DNA from: Elephas maximus indicus
Lineage: Eukaryota; Chordata; Mammalia; Proboscidea; Elephantidae
DNA: 64,000 nucleotides
Assembly (NCBI RefSeq): GCF_024166365.1
Contig: NC_064819.1
Coordinates: 111,706,293 to 111,770,292 of the forward strand
Direction: 5' to 3'
Of the stretch, positions 1 through 11,591 are shown in pieces. Position 1 is the first letter of the stretch; each line of letters begins with the position of its first letter. Under the pieces are notes generated by a model. The model ran no database searches. It saw only the letters and a list, made by a program, of their open reading frames with translations, and was not told the origin of the DNA. Both the position numbers and the translations under genes were made by a program.

Positions 1-309
1 GTAGGGGTCCTTCCAGGGCAGAGGAGTCTCAAGTCCTCTCTCTGGGCTTTTATCCCTTCCCCACCCCTCCTTGGGGCATTGTCAACATATTGAATGTTGT
101 TGGAATTTCTAACTCTACCACAGCACAACCTGGGACTGTAGCCTAGGCACTTTGTAAGCCTGGCTATGACCTGTCACAGTGGGACTCAGGACCAAGATTA
201 AAGTCTTCACTGACTGAAGATGTTATTATTAGTTATTAACTCTTATTGCTATTATTAGTTCTACTGTACCATTATTATTAGTTCTATTTTCAATAATAGT
301 AATAAGACT

Positions 310-560
310 GATATTATTGACTGCTTGCAATATGTCAAGTGATCTACTAAGCACTACACACGCATGACTGAAATGAATCCTCACAGCCACCCTGTGACAT
401 AAGGGCTCTAATTATCCCTATTTAATGCATAAGGATGTTGAAGCTTAAAGAGGTTAAGTAATTTGTCTAAAATGACCCAGATGACAAAAGCTGAAGCTGG
501 GACTTACATGCAGGCCTGTCTGCCTGCACAGCTTGCTATATATAAAAGTTATTTTTATAA
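310..560 (-). repeat. MIR-like SINE remnant
   Basis: The stretch around 400-500 (gaggttaagtaatttgtc, then a ctgggactt context) resembles the antisense core and 3' part of an ancient MIR. It lies in a MEP1A intron. Confidence 0.55.
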
Positions 561-734
561 TGTTTGTTATTTTCAAAAAAAAAAAAAAGTTTCCATAAGA
601 GGACACATGTGACGGCAGAAACATCAGTTGATTTGATAGAACTGGAGTAGGTGTTGGAGCCACTCTGCTTGGCTTAAAATGTCTACATTTCTTCTCAGTT
701 CTTTTCAATATCTACTTTGTTATTCTTAAAAAAA

Positions 735-1870
735 AAAAAAGTTTTATTTTGAAATAATTTCAGACTTACAGATATGTTGCAAAAATATCACAGGGAGTTT
801 TCACATACCCTTCACACAGCTTCCCCTAATGTTAACATCTTAAGCACTCTCTGCGCAATGATCAAAACCTAGAAATGAGCATTGGTACAACACTGTTCAC
901 TAAAGACCTTATTCCGGTTTCCCTGGTTTTTCCACTAATGTCCTTTTTTTATTCCTGGATCCCATCTGGGATCCCATATTACATTCAGCTACCATGTCAC
1001 CTTACTCTCTTCCAGTTTGTGACACTTCCTCAGTCTTCTCTTGTCTTCCATGACCTTGACACTTTTGAAGAATACTAGTCAGTTGCTTCGTAAGTTGTTC
1101 CCCAGTCTGGGGTTACCTGATGTTTTCTTATGATTAGATTGAGGTTATGCATCTTTGTTGTTGTTGTTGTTTTTGCAAAAATACCATAGGAGTGATAGGC
1201 CCTTCTCAGTGTATCATATCTGGAGGTACATGTCTTACTACTAGTGATGCCAACCTTGATCACCTGGCAAGGTGGTGTCTGTTGGGCCTCCACAGCAAAG
1301 TTACCATACCTCACTCTGTAATCAATAAATATCTTGGGAGAGATACTTGAAGACCATGCAGACATCCTGCTTTTCCCCAAACCCTCACGTTCTGATTTCT
1401 GCTCCCATTGGTGGGTTCTGCCCACAACCATCTTCACTGTGAGCCTTTAATGGTAATTTTCTGTTTCTACCGCTCCCTCTACATTATTAAGCGGAACTCA
1501 GTAAAGAAGGGCAGTCTCTTCTCCCCCATTCATTTATTCATTCAATTATTTATATCACTAATGACTCATAAATATTTATTTTATTCTATGGGTTATATTT
1601 TGATAATGTCAGTATTTATTTTGTTGCTCAAATCATTCCAGCTTTGGCTTTTGGGAGTCTTTTCAGGTTGGCTCCTGTGCCCTTTCAATATGCATCCATC
1701 CTTCTATGAGCACGGTCTTACTTTCTGGCACGACAGGATGCTCCAGGCTCACCTAGTATTTTCCTTGCTCCACCACTGGAATCACTTCTCCAAGAGCCCC
1801 GGTGCCTTTTATTGGAGAATACCCACATTGTTTTCTGAGGACTCTACAACCATGGGTCTCAACCTCTCTG
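735..1870 (-). repeat. L1M-type LINE 3' region, antisense
   Basis: The opening tttattttgaaataatttcag, followed by a ctaatgttaacatctt context, resembles the antisense 3' UTR of old mammalian L1M elements. The small open frames here are repeat-derived. The right boundary is approximate. Confidence 0.5.
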
Positions 1871-2092
1871 CCTGATAAGTCTGTGGATGCCTGATTTCAA
1901 TATATGCCCCAGTTGGTGTCATCCTGCCCAGAGTGCAGGAAGGCCAGGGGTGGCCACTTGTGTGTCAGCTTCTAGTCGGCCAAATTATTCCTTTCCCACA
2001 CACCTGAAGCTTGGAGTTTGTGGGATAAGTTCTTGTAACCTAACACTAGGGAATACAATTAAACTGTATTTGAGGAGGACTGGGTCAGAAAA

Positions 2093-2253
2093 AGAACCCG
2101 CGGTGGTGTATGGCTGATAACCAAAAGGTCAGCAGTTCAAATCCAACAGGTGCTCCTTGGAAACCCTATGGGGCAGTTCTACTCTGTCCTATAGGGTCAC
2201 TACAAGTTGGAATCGACTTGATGACAACAAGTTTGGTTTCTGGTTTTGGGTCA
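2093..2253 (+). repeat. AfroSINE (short form)
   Basis: The tRNA-like head (gtggtgtatggctgataacc, then a ttcaaatcc B box) is followed by the body ctatggggcagttctactct and a gttggaatcgacttgatg tail. Confidence 0.85.
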
Positions 2254-2759
2254 GAAAGAAAGATTGAACACACGCGCTATTTCTTGTGACTTTTTAAGAA
2301 ACCAATTCCCAGGTAAGAAATGAAGTCCTTAAAGATGCAATGATTCCAGGATTCATAAAAGGACACCATGACTTCTGAACCCTCCATTCTGCTCTGTGAG
2401 TAGATTTTGTAAGAGGAGCGTTGTTCTAAACAAAGGCCGGAAGTGTTATAAAGAGATGAAACATGGCCCTTAATGGTTTCGTTCTGAGATTAGTTTCATT
2501 TTTATAATAAATAACATTTAAAAAATACCATGGCCATTATGTGCTGTTACGTGACAAACACTAGGATAGGCACAACGTCTACATCTTATTTGACCCTCAT
2601 AGGTGGCAGTTGCTCACCTTACAGTAATGCTTGATTTTAACTGATATTACCTAGAAATTCAAGCTCCCGGTAAAGCACTGAGTCAGACTCTACCTGGAGA
2701 ATTTCCCCTGTAGTATATAATCTGAGAAAGGTCTATTTCCCACACCTTCCTCCTGGGCT

Positions 2760-2945
2760 TTACAGCTAGTGACCAAGAGTACTGGGTCTGAAGGCATACT
2801 GCCTGGGTTTAAACCTCAAGTGTGAAACATTTACTCATTGTGTGACCTTGAGCAAGTCGTTTAACCTTTTCTTAAAATGCGGGTGATAATATGGCCTGAT
2901 AATAACCTGCACCTTCAGAGGGTTGTTGGGGATTAAATTAATTGA
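2760..2945 (+). repeat. MIR SINE
   Basis: Contains the MIR core features gtgtgaccttgagcaagtc and ggttgttggggattaaat. It ends about 130 bases before the MEP1A exon. Confidence 0.7.
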
Positions 2946-3076
2946 TTCAGACAAAGCCCTTCAAGCGGGGCCAGGCATAGGGAGCTGCTGTTATTGTTGC
3001 GATGGTGGTGGTGGTGATTAGAGAGCACCTGAGGTTCAGGTGGGTCTTATACTCCCCACGTGCCCTGTTTCTGCAG

Positions 3077-3233
3077 GTGCGTCTCTGGACTCGCCTTCTT
3101 CTATACCGGGGAGCGCTGCCAGGCCATGCAAGTGCACGGCAGCATCCTGGGACTGATGATCGGAGGCACGGCCAGCGCAATCTTCTTGACCTTCATTATC
3201 CTCTCCATCCTTTCCCAAGGGTCAAGGCAGTGA
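3077..3233 (+). CDS. MEP1A: MEP1A last coding exon (meprin A subunit alpha C-terminus)
   Basis: The acceptor is ctgtttctgcag ending at 3076, and the reading frame closes with TGA at 3231-3233. The peptide begins [15 protein letters not shown], the last cysteines of an EGF-like module. It continues through a ~25-residue hydrophobic helix ([18 protein letters not shown]) to a short tail ending LSQGSRQ. This matches the C-terminus of meprin alpha as I remember it, an astacin-family zinc metalloprotease of kidney and intestinal brush border. The alpha subunit is normally released from its membrane anchor by cleavage in the secretory pathway. The catalytic, MAM and MATH/TRAF exons are upstream of the window; I found no penultimate exon in 1-3076. 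The first base completes a codon begun in the previous exon. The tail-to-tail position next to ADGRF5 supports the call. Confidence 0.9.
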
Positions 3234-3359
3234 CCTGCCTGACAATGTTAGCCAGGTTGCAGGAGCGTCTCCTCCCTCAGACCTTCCCTTCCTGTGGTCA
3301 GTGCACTCTGGGGCGGTTTTTATAAGCTTGCTTTGATTAGGCCCTCTGAGGACCAGAGT

Positions 3360-3600
3360 TTTGAACTGGCTCATTCTGGTTCAACTCCCTGCTGAGAATT
3401 TGCACTTCCGCCCCCCAGATATACTGAACCAGAATCTATAGTTTAACAAGACCCCCAGGTGATTCTTAGGTATCTCAATGTGATTCTTGTCTATATATAA
3501 GAATCACCTGGAGGATCTTGTTAAAATGTAGATTCTAATTCAGTATATTAGGGGGTGGAAATGCAAATTCTCAGTAGGGGATCCCAGTTCAAAGCCCTGC
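3360..3600. repeat. Fold-back (palindromic) element, copy A
   Basis: The left arm ctgctgagaatttgcacttc and the right arm gaaatgcaaattctcagtag are imperfect inverted repeats around a centre with caggtgattcttaggt. Flanks match copy B at 4575-4795. It looks like an old non-autonomous DNA transposon of MER5/hAT type; the family is not certain. Confidence 0.55.
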
Positions 3601-3764
3601 CAAGGACCAATGCATCTAGCCTCATGTGTGATCAATAGTCTTTCTGCCCTGCCCTCAACCTCACATGGTTCTGTTACCCTGTTATGTGCTCCTAAAGCAT
3701 CTAATGTGTCCTGGGACAGCACTCATCACACTTACTAGTAAATTGCTTGTTTAATTGAATGTCA

Positions 3765-3890
3765 TTCCCAAGACTGTAAGCTCCAGGTGGGCAGGGACAT
3801 GTTATCCTTATTTGCCATGTTTGCCCTGATGCCTAGAACCATGCCTGGCTGGCACATTGTGGTCACCCAATAAATATTGAATGACTGTGT
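3765..3890 (+). repeat. L2-like LINE 3' end
   Basis: The gactgtaagctcc start, gggcagggacatg core and cccaataaatattgaatg end are typical of ancient L2 3' termini. Confidence 0.6.
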
Positions 3891-4119
3891 TCCTAAACTC
3901 TCGTTTCTACTGGAAATTAAGATATATATGAAAAAAAATCTATAAGTTGGATGTATTAGAATCAAATACCTCTCTTCCACTGAGACACAGTGGTGTTATT
4001 GATCTTTTAAGATCTTTTGTGTTAGAAGATTTTAGGTAAAGCTTCCTTCTAGCTGCAAGGCTTCAGATCATCTCTTTCTTCCCTCTCTGATTCTAAGGAA
4101 AGGCAAGCCCAGGATTACA

Positions 4120-4180
4120 TGTGAGTGTGTATGTGGGGGGTGGGGGTGGGGGGGCACGGGGGGCAGGGAGAGGGCTGTTT
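4120..4180 (+). repeat. G-rich low-complexity run
   Basis: A run of GTGGGGGGTGGGGGTGGGG type with at least four G-tracts could form a G-quadruplex on the + strand. Confidence 0.7.
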
Positions 4181-4234
4181 CTCTGAACTTTTCCAGCTCT
4201 AAAGTATATTTTATTAATGCATACAATTACTAAA

Positions 4235-4417
4235 GGGCCCTGAAGGCACAGTGGTTAAAGCGAATGACTGCTAACCAAAAGGTCAGAGGTTCGAAACCAC
4301 CAGTGGGTCTGTGGAACTAAGATGTGGCGGTCTGCGTCCGCAGAGATTTACAGTCTTGGAAACCCTATGGGGTTGCTGTGAGTTGGAATTGACTCTAGGG
4401 CAGTGGGTTTGGTTATG
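4235..4417 (+). repeat. AfroSINE (long form)
   Basis: Head gaaggcacagtggttaaag, B box ggttcgaaacc, retained middle segment (gatttacagtcttgg) and a gagttggaattgactcta tail. Confidence 0.85.
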
Positions 4418-4574
4418 TAATTATTATATTAACATACTGAAGGTATCAGGCAGAACAAAGTTTTAAAGTATTTTAAAGATGCTTAAAGGACCAAATAGGA
4501 ACTACGCTTTCTTCCCACAGTTCCTAAGGACTGTAAATCTAGCTGGGGAGAGAAAGTTCCAAGCAGGGATTCAA

Positions 4575-4795
4575 ACTGATTCATTGGGAACTAATTCGAA
4601 CCCCTGCTGAGAATTTGCCTTTCTAACAAGTTTGCAGGAAATTATACGTAAGCATCACCTGGGGATCGCGTTAAAATGTGGATTCTGATTCAGTATATTT
4701 GGGGTAGAAATGCAAATTCTCAGTAGGGAACTTGTTAGAAAGGCAAATTCTCAGCAGAGGCTTGAACTGGAACGAACCGGTTTGAAGCCCTCGTT
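4575..4795. repeat. Fold-back element, copy B, with perfect 29-bp arms
   Basis: The left arm (4601-4629, ctgctgagaatttgcctttc and on) is the exact reverse complement of the right arm near 4732-4760 (aacttgttagaaaggcaaat and on). The element shares flanks and core with copy A about 1.2 kb away. Confidence 0.65.
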
Positions 4796-4959
4796 CCAAG
4801 ACGGATCAAAGAAAAAGGAAAGCTGAGGTTCCCATCCCCAGTCAGCAGAAGCCCAGCAAAAAGTCAGCTCTAGAAGTTTAGAGAGAGAAAATGTTTCAAG
4901 GAGCCTGATTAGCCTAGGCTTTAGGTTATCAGACTTCCTAAATATATAAAAATATTGCC

Positions 4960-5152
4960 TTCGAGTCGATTCCAACTCATGGCGATCCCATGTGTGTCAG
5001 AGAAGAACTGAGTTCCTTAGGATTCTCAGTGGCTGATTTTTCAGAAGTAGATTGCCGGTCCCGTCTTCTGAAGTGCCACTGGGTGGACTTGAACCTCCAA
5101 CTTTTTGGTTAGCAGCTGAGCATGTTAACTGTTTGTACCACCCAAGGATTCC
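4960..5152 (-). repeat. AfroSINE (long form)
   Basis: Reverse copy: tail cgagtcgattccaactcatgg on the left, tRNA-like head (ggttagcagctgagcatg) and ccaaggattcc on the right. Confidence 0.85.
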
Positions 5153-5240
5153 TCCTAAAGGTATGCTTCGTGGCAATTCTGAGAAGTTAAAATGCTCTGA
5201 AAACAGACATAAGGGGTTGAGAACAGTCCCTTTAACTCAA

Positions 5241-5292
5241 GAAGGAGCCCTGGTGGCGCAGTGGTTAAGTGCTCAGCTGCTAACCGGAGTGA
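5241..5292 (+). repeat. AfroSINE head fragment
   Basis: Only the 5' tRNA-like part is left (agccctggtggcgcagtgg, then gctcagctgctaacc); it breaks off abruptly into unrelated sequence. Confidence 0.75.
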
Positions 5293-5335
5293 GAAGTTTG
5301 AAGCAGATGAAAACAATACTCTCTTATGCACAGTG

Positions 5336-5530
5336 ACTCTAAAACTCAAATGTGCCTCAGAATCACCTGGAGGGTGATTGTTAAAATGCAGGCTTTTGGC
5401 CTCCCCCCCGCCCCGCCCCGCCCCGCAGAGTTCCTGATTCAGTAGGTCTGGGGTGGGACCTAGGAATTTCTAGCAAGTTCCCAGGTGATGCTGATGCTGG
5501 CTAAGTGCCCACACTCTGAAAACCACTGTT
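5336..5530 (+). repeat. MER5A-like DNA transposon
   Basis: agaatcacctggagggtg, attcagtaggtctggggtgg, ccaggtgatgctgatgctgg and gaaaaccactg in order match the MER5A pattern. It contains a (CCCCG)n expansion at 5402-5428. Confidence 0.75.
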
Positions 5531-5549
5531 CTAATGGTTAGAAAAAAGG

Positions 5550-5720
5550 TTTGGAAGTCAGGTGTTCTGGCTGCAGGTTTGGAATGACCACCTAACTAGC
5601 TGTATAATTCAGGTTAAATCGCTTAAGCTCACTTAAGCTACTCACCTGTCAAATGGATTCACCAGCTGGCTAACTCCTCCCACCCTACGTTACCACCTAC
5701 AGGGTTGTAGAGTAATAACA
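5550..5720 (+). repeat. MIR-like remnant
   Basis: Weak MIR core (ctagctgtataattcagg and the following splicing-like tract). Diverged. Confidence 0.4.
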
Positions 5721-6204
5721 TGGGATAATGGGCATAAACATGTTTTATACAGTTAAAAACGTATGCAAATATTGCTGCTAACTTTTCAGACTAGATGGGA
5801 AGCCACCAGCCCAGTCTCATATCTGGGGCCAACATTGGAAATAAAAGCCAGCTTTGTTTTTCAACGTGCTTCAGAGTCCTGTAAACCCACAACAGACTTC
5901 ACAGTGAAGTCTGGAGAAGGACTTGCTCTCAACAGTCTGCTCGGTGTCTTGCCTCAGAAATGAGATCCAGACATTGGTGTTGGTAGTGGCTCTCTTCCTT
6001 CTGTTTCATTAAAAGGAAGTGTATCCTGGGCTAAGCCTGGTTTAGACCTGGCTCAGCTAAGACCAAGGAGTTCAATTCCAAACTAAGGACTAAATTTCTA
6101 TACACGTGGGTTGACTCTGCAGAAGGCAGAGCCCAAATATCAAGTGTAACCCAGTATTTTGATGTCGTGCTGTAAATTAACCATGACTTTTGCTGGGTTT
6201 TCTC

Positions 6205-6480
6205 TGTGAGAGGATGGCAAGACCTCGTCTACAGACTTTGGACATGTTATCAGGAGGAACCAGTCCCTGGAGAAGAATATCATGCTTGCTCAAATAGAGG
6301 GTCAGTGAAAAAGAGGAAGACCTTCAGTGAGATGAATTGACACAGTGGCTGCAACAATGGGTTCAAACAGCAATGACTGAGGATGGCGCAAGACCAGGCA
6401 GTGTTTTGTTCTGTGGTACCTCGGGTTGCTATCTATAAGTTGGAACCAACTTGATGGTACCTGACAACAACCATAAATTG
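6205..6480 (+). repeat. RTE LINE 3' fragment (5'-truncated)
   Basis: Matches the 3' end of the large RTE copy at 41920-42180: ggacatgttatcaggaggaa, agagggtcagtgaaaaagag, gacacagtggctgcaacaat, and the tail gttggaaccaacttgatgg with a CAACAACC end. Confidence 0.85.
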
Positions 6481-6649
6481 AAACAGCGAGGTCAAAATAA
6501 TGATAAGGAGGCACCAGACAGGGAATGGATCATTTTGAACTTCCCCGTAGTGACCCTCAGAGTCTCTTACAAGTCTGAAATGTCTCACCCCTCCCCTCTT
6601 ATTTCATCCCTTATCCTTCCCCCACCCTGGCTCATTTCCTTCTGTGAAC

Positions 6650-7275
6650 TGACCTGAGCCAATGTGGCGTTCACAAATGTCAGGTTCCTTAGGTAGTATC
6701 TGGTAATATCGGGAGCCTCTGATAATTAGAAATGGATGAAAGCTATAATCTTTTTCCCCACAACGTTGGATGGGGGTATCTATAGATTTTTACGTGCTAG
6801 AGGAGTAGGCTTCACTGTAAGTCACAGGCATTTTGAATCTTTGTTACTGATAGGAAACAAAACCATAACTGATACACAGTGGTTTCTACAAGGTTGACAT
6901 ATGACTCAAGCTAGGCCAGTCATGATGTCCCACATTGACGCACATACACACACACACGCACACACACAAGGGAAAGAGAAGTTTCTCTTCCTTTTGGATC
7001 TCAATTTATGGGTCTGTAAGCCTCAGTTAAGCCTCAGAGATGTATTTCCTTGCAGATCTGTCTAGGAATGAAATAAACACGCAGAGGGAGACAGAACCAC
7101 AACAGAGAGAGAGAGAACTCTGAGAATACTCTTTGAGCCCCTGAATCCAGCTGTACCTGAAGGTGTATCCATCTAATATCTTTTGCAGTTGTATGTACTA
7201 ATAAATGCTCGTTTTTGCCTAAACTAATTTGAGTTGTGGTTTTGTTAATTATAAGTGGGACAGCCTTAACTCATA
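6650..7275 (+). repeat. Possible LTR remnant (family unsure)
   Basis: A stretch with gagagagagagaactctgag, cccctgaatccagctgtacc and actaataaatgctcg then a tttgagttgtggttttgtta end has the layout of an old solo LTR. It contains a (CA)n tract at 6941-6970. No target-site duplication was seen. Confidence 0.4.
6941..6970 (+). repeat. (CA)n microsatellite
   Basis: Nearly pure CA repeats within the LTR-like segment 6650-7275. Confidence 0.85.
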
Positions 7276-8579
7276 CCACTTCTGTAGCACGTAACTGGTT
7301 CATCTGTAAGGATAGGAAATAATGGGATTATTTTAAGGATTAAATATGATTTTTATATTACATAAGATTAACAAAGCAGAACTGAAATGCAGACACAGGG
7401 AAGTTAACTAGGTTCAGTCACTTGTTAAGTTGACTCATTCTCTCATTTTAGCTTCGTAATGGACATGAGTCAAACTCAAACCTTGGTAAAATGATCATTT
7501 AGGATGCCATGTACCTTTTTGGTTACTTTCATGTACTCATAACAGTGAATATTAGAATGTTAAGAATGTGGAGGGTGTATATATTTTGATTCTCAGTAGA
7601 GATTTTATCTAAATCTGGGTGCTTTGTGTACGCACACACACATGAAATATGATCCAAAATAATATTTATTCAGCAATAATTGTATGCCAGATACTATTCT
7701 GTGTGCTTTGTAAGGATTAACTCTCTGCAACAATACGTGAAGCTGGTACCGTTGTTAGCCCCTTTGACATTACGGAAATTGATCTACAAGTGAGTTACTT
7801 TACCCAAGGTCTCCGAGGTTAAGAAGTGGTGAACCCACAATTAGAAAGCACACAATCTGGCTCCAGAAAGCCTGCTCAAACCACTATGATACTCTCTTAA
7901 GACCGGCTTCCAAATTGATGCTAAAGAACAGCCCAACTCTTTGAAGGGAAGCAAAGAACGCAAATAATCCAAGTAGCAAATCCGATGCTCATTTAATCTG
8001 CATATCACAAGGGAAATGAATTGGCCAAATCTAATGGGCAAAAGTTTTAATTCTCTATATGTTTAAACGCAACCTTAAAATCACACTTCATTTCTGGGGT
8101 ATTATATATTCCTCCGATGTGTCCAAATGACATCCAGCACTCTGAGCATGTGTGGTAAATCTGAGACAAAAATAAAAATATCACCACTGGCTATTGGAAC
8201 CTTATGGAAAGTTCATATGCATGAAAATGAAAATCGCCTATGCGTTCAAGCTGCACCATTTAGGGGGACAATTAGGTGGCTAATTTGAGGTCTACTTTCT
8301 ATTAAAAAAAAAGGCAGCAGGAGTCCTTCAATGTCCCACGAGAGACTGAAGATGGAAATGGGCAAACTCTAACATTTGCCCAGAACACTGGTCATTTTGT
8401 CCTGGTTGCCTCTAGGTGAAATTGTAAAGTGAGTGAAACTGTGAACACTACAGAAGGCTTAACTTCTTTACCTTTCCTGTCATGATTCTTCTCTTATATT
8501 GGGTACCTAGAACTCTTCCCACTGTGGAAGCCTGCCTTTAAGAAGGAACTGGCGTCAGGTTGTATAGAGAAGCAGTAAA

Positions 8580-8740
8580 AAACCAAAAAACCCCACTGCC
8601 ATTGAGTCCGACTCATAGTAACCCTATAGGACAGAGTAGAACTGCCCCACAGAGTTTCTAAGAAGCGCCTGGCAGATTCGAACTGCCGACCATTTGGTTA
8701 GCAGCCATAGCACTTAACCACTACGCCACCAGGGTTTCCA
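8580..8740 (-). repeat. AfroSINE (short form)
   Basis: Reverse copy from a cattgagtccgactcatagt tail to the head gccaccagggtttcc. Confidence 0.85.
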
Positions 8741-8744
8741 TATA

Positions 8745-9180
8745 GTGAGGTAATTAAGCACAAAAGTTCTAGGTCAGACGTTCTGCATTTAAAAAAAAAA
8801 AAAAAAGATAGTTTTTTATTTTTTTCACCTGGTACTTAGCTGTGTAACCCTGGGTAAGTTATTAACTTCTCTGTGCTTTAGTGTCTTTATAAAATGAGGA
8901 GATTAAGGACTATTTACTCAACCTGGCATATAGTTGTTGTTAGTTGCTATTGATTCTGATTCATGGCGACCCCTTGTGTGCAGAGTACGATGTGCTCCAT
9001 AGGGTTTTCAAGGCTGTGACCTTTCAGGAGCAGATTGCGAGGCCTGTCTTCTGAGGTACCTCTGGGTAGATTCGAACCCCCAACCTATTAGCAAGTAGTT
9101 GAGCGCTTAACTGTTTTGCACCTCCCAGGGACTCCTTGGCACATAGTAGGAGCTCAATAAATACTGGTTAGCACACATAA
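8745..9180 (+). repeat. MIR SINE interrupted by AfroSINE
   Basis: The MIR core (cttagctgtgtaaccctgggt) lies left of the SINE at 8932-9138. The MIR end (cacatagtaggagctcaata) resumes right of it. The flanks tggcatatag and tggcacatag look like the target-site duplication. Confidence 0.65.
8932..9138 (-). repeat. AfroSINE (long form) nested in MIR
   Basis: Tail attctgattcatggcgaccc, middle with tgacctttcaggagcagatt, head ending cccagggactcc, oriented -. Confidence 0.85.
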
Positions 9181-9328
9181 TTACCAGGCATTTTCATTTG
9201 AAGGTGGATTTGACTTCCTGTGTACTTCTTCCAGAGATATTTTCATGGTAAGCCTCTCTCTTTACTTTTTTTTTTTTTTTTTTTCTGTTAAAGGACTCTC
9301 AAACATGAGGGAGAAGGTGCAAGAGCTA

Positions 9329-9704
9329 TGTCTTAGTTACTTAGTGCTGCCATAACAGAAATACCACAGGTAGGTGGCTTTAAAGAACAAAAATTTATTT
9401 TTTCACAGTTCAGGAGATTAAAAGTCCAGATTCAGAGTGCGGCTCCAGGCGGATGTCCTTCTGTGTTGGCAGTCCTGGGCATTCTTTGAGGTTCCTTGGA
9501 GCCTGTCTTGCCCCAGTGTGTGTGTCTCTTTGGCTATTCTGGTCTTTTTATAACTCAGAAGTGATTGGGTTTAGGATTCACCCTATGCTGGCATGACCTC
9601 ATTAACATAACACAAGAAAAGTCCTGTTTCCAAATAGGATCACATCCACAGGTACAAGGGCCAGGACTTCAATATATATTTGGAGAATAAAATTCAATCC
9701 ATAA
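9329..9704 (-). repeat. MaLR-type solo LTR
   Basis: Starts tgtcttagttacttagtgct and ends aattcaatccat, which is the reverse complement of the TGG...GACTAAGACA layout of the LTR at 41056-41571. No coding region remains. Confidence 0.7.
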
Positions 9705-10526
9705 AAAAAACCATTTTGAGGGAGTAGGAACAACATCCCAAGGCATAGGACATTCTCCCACAATCAGACATTGCCTGCCTCATTATGCAAGGTCAGGTCA
9801 GCTTGTTCCTCTGCTCTGAGGACCAGTCCTGCCTGGGCAGTTGGCTCTGTTTACTTCTCCTGGGTCTTCTTGCATTACAGTTTGGCTAAGTCAGCAGCAT
9901 CCTGTTCAATGTGTGCCTAGAAACTTGGCTAGGCTAAAAACGTACCAGCTGGCCTCAGCTGCTGGCTAGATGTCCGACAGCCCCAGGACAGCTGCATGGA
10001 TTGAAAATGAAAACCTAATCCAGCAGTAGGTTTTGACTGATGGATCAGGAAAGGGAATAGGACCATCTTAGACAATCCCTTTGCAGCTGCATGGATGGAA
10101 ACAGTGTTAAGGTTCTGTGAAACATCCAAAGCATCTATTGTGCTTCCTCAAACTACGTTCTAGAGCCTTGTCTGGAATAGGTGGACCAGGTCATTTCTGG
10201 GGTTGTTTTCCACTTTGACTTTGGTCCCGTAAAGATTTAGTCAGTGAGAGGAGAACAGGAATGGAGAAAGAGAGTTATCCAAGCTGGTATATCTGAGAAA
10301 TATACACCTGTTGTAAACCCACTATGAACACTGAAACTGTGTGAATGGACTTTCCTTTCCACCTACCCCTACATTCCTTTCTGACTTCCCTTTCTCCTCA
10401 AGGATCATAATATAGAAGTGTTAGGAGGTGAGGAGTGAGAGTGATTCTTTCATTCCTGGTTTCTATCATGCAATAGGTTTGGTTCCACCTTTGCTCTGTT
10501 CATATGCCCCAAGTTAGTTCTCACTT

Positions 10527-10655
10527 AGAAGTTTGAGTCCACCCAGAGGTTCTTGGGAAGAAAGACCTGGTGATATACGTCTGAAAGATTAGCCATTAAA
10601 AACCCTATGGAACACAGTTCTACTCTGACACATATGTGGTCTTCATGGGTCAAAG
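10527..10655 (+). repeat. AfroSINE (long form), head missing
   Basis: Begins within the B-box region (gtttgagtccacccagagg) and runs to acagttctactctgacaca; diverged. Confidence 0.7.
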
Positions 10656-11591
10656 TCAAAAACGGGTTTTGGTGTCCTACCACGGGTCGGATTACCATAC
10701 AGTGGATTACAGAGAAGGCACTTCCTCCTAACGTCCACCAGGTGGCGATCAAGCTTCAGGAGAAGCAGGGAGTTGTTGAAGGGAAGCGGATTCAGGAGGC
10801 CAGCTGTCACTCATTAGCCCAGCTGGAGATTTTTGTCAGGGTTGCTTTGGCTTCTGCCTCTGACAGCTGTGAGACAGCTCCTCCGGGGCATGGGAAATGC
10901 TCACTATTCCAGATAAACAGTAAATGCGTGTACAATTTTCCTCGGTTAATCAAAATGAAACACCTCTTCCCACGCCTATTGGGGTGATTGGTAGGATGCA
11001 GAATAGCTGATGGTATCAATGAAAACTGGTTCCAAAAAGGGCAGGGCCCAAAGTCATGCTTGGGTTTCGTTGTTAGTGGGGTGTGACTGCAATCGCCCTG
11101 TGACTCACCCAGCCAGCTCCTGTTGCCTCCCATGCTGAGAAAAAGCCTTTTGTCTGGGTTCCTGGGTTTGCTCTGTTTAGTGTCTAACAGTCACCAGAAT
11201 ATTTCATTTGTAACTTGGCTCAGTATTAAAGAGTAAACATGCTGGTGTGCAAAAGAGCTCACGTGTTCCTGACCCATGCTGCATTTGTGCCCAGGGACAC
11301 AGCATGATGACTGGTTCAGCCCTTTTATCACAAATCTTACAAGTAGAAGGGAAAGAATCATTAAAAAAATTAGACAGTATGGCCACCTGACACCCTGCTA
11401 ACCCAGAACTGAAATCACGTCTGAAGTCCACCTTTCAGCCAAACATTAGACAGGCCTATAAAACAAACAATAACACACATGAGGAATGTGTTTCTTAGTT
11501 CAATCAAGCATATGAGACCAAGCGGTCAACACCTGTTCAAAAGCAAAGGCGAAGGCAGGAAGGGACAGGAAAACTGGATGAATGGACATGG

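Larger units (their letters stand above)
3234..3895 (+). other. MEP1A: Probable MEP1A 3' UTR with candidate poly(A) signal
   Basis: This sequence follows the MEP1A stop. The first clear AATAAA on the + strand is at 3869-3874, about 640 bases after the stop, followed by a TG-rich stretch. The AATAAA sits in an L2-like fragment (about 3765-3890), so it may be the repeat's own motif. The end of the transcript is not proven. Confidence 0.3.

Noticed and set aside
1408-1875. 155-codon open frame on the + strand near the left end
   Set aside because: It lies in an antisense L1M-type 3' region.
1-3076. Possible penultimate MEP1A exon
   Set aside because: No EGF-like coding stretch with suitable splice sites could be found upstream of 3077; the exon is presumably left of the window.
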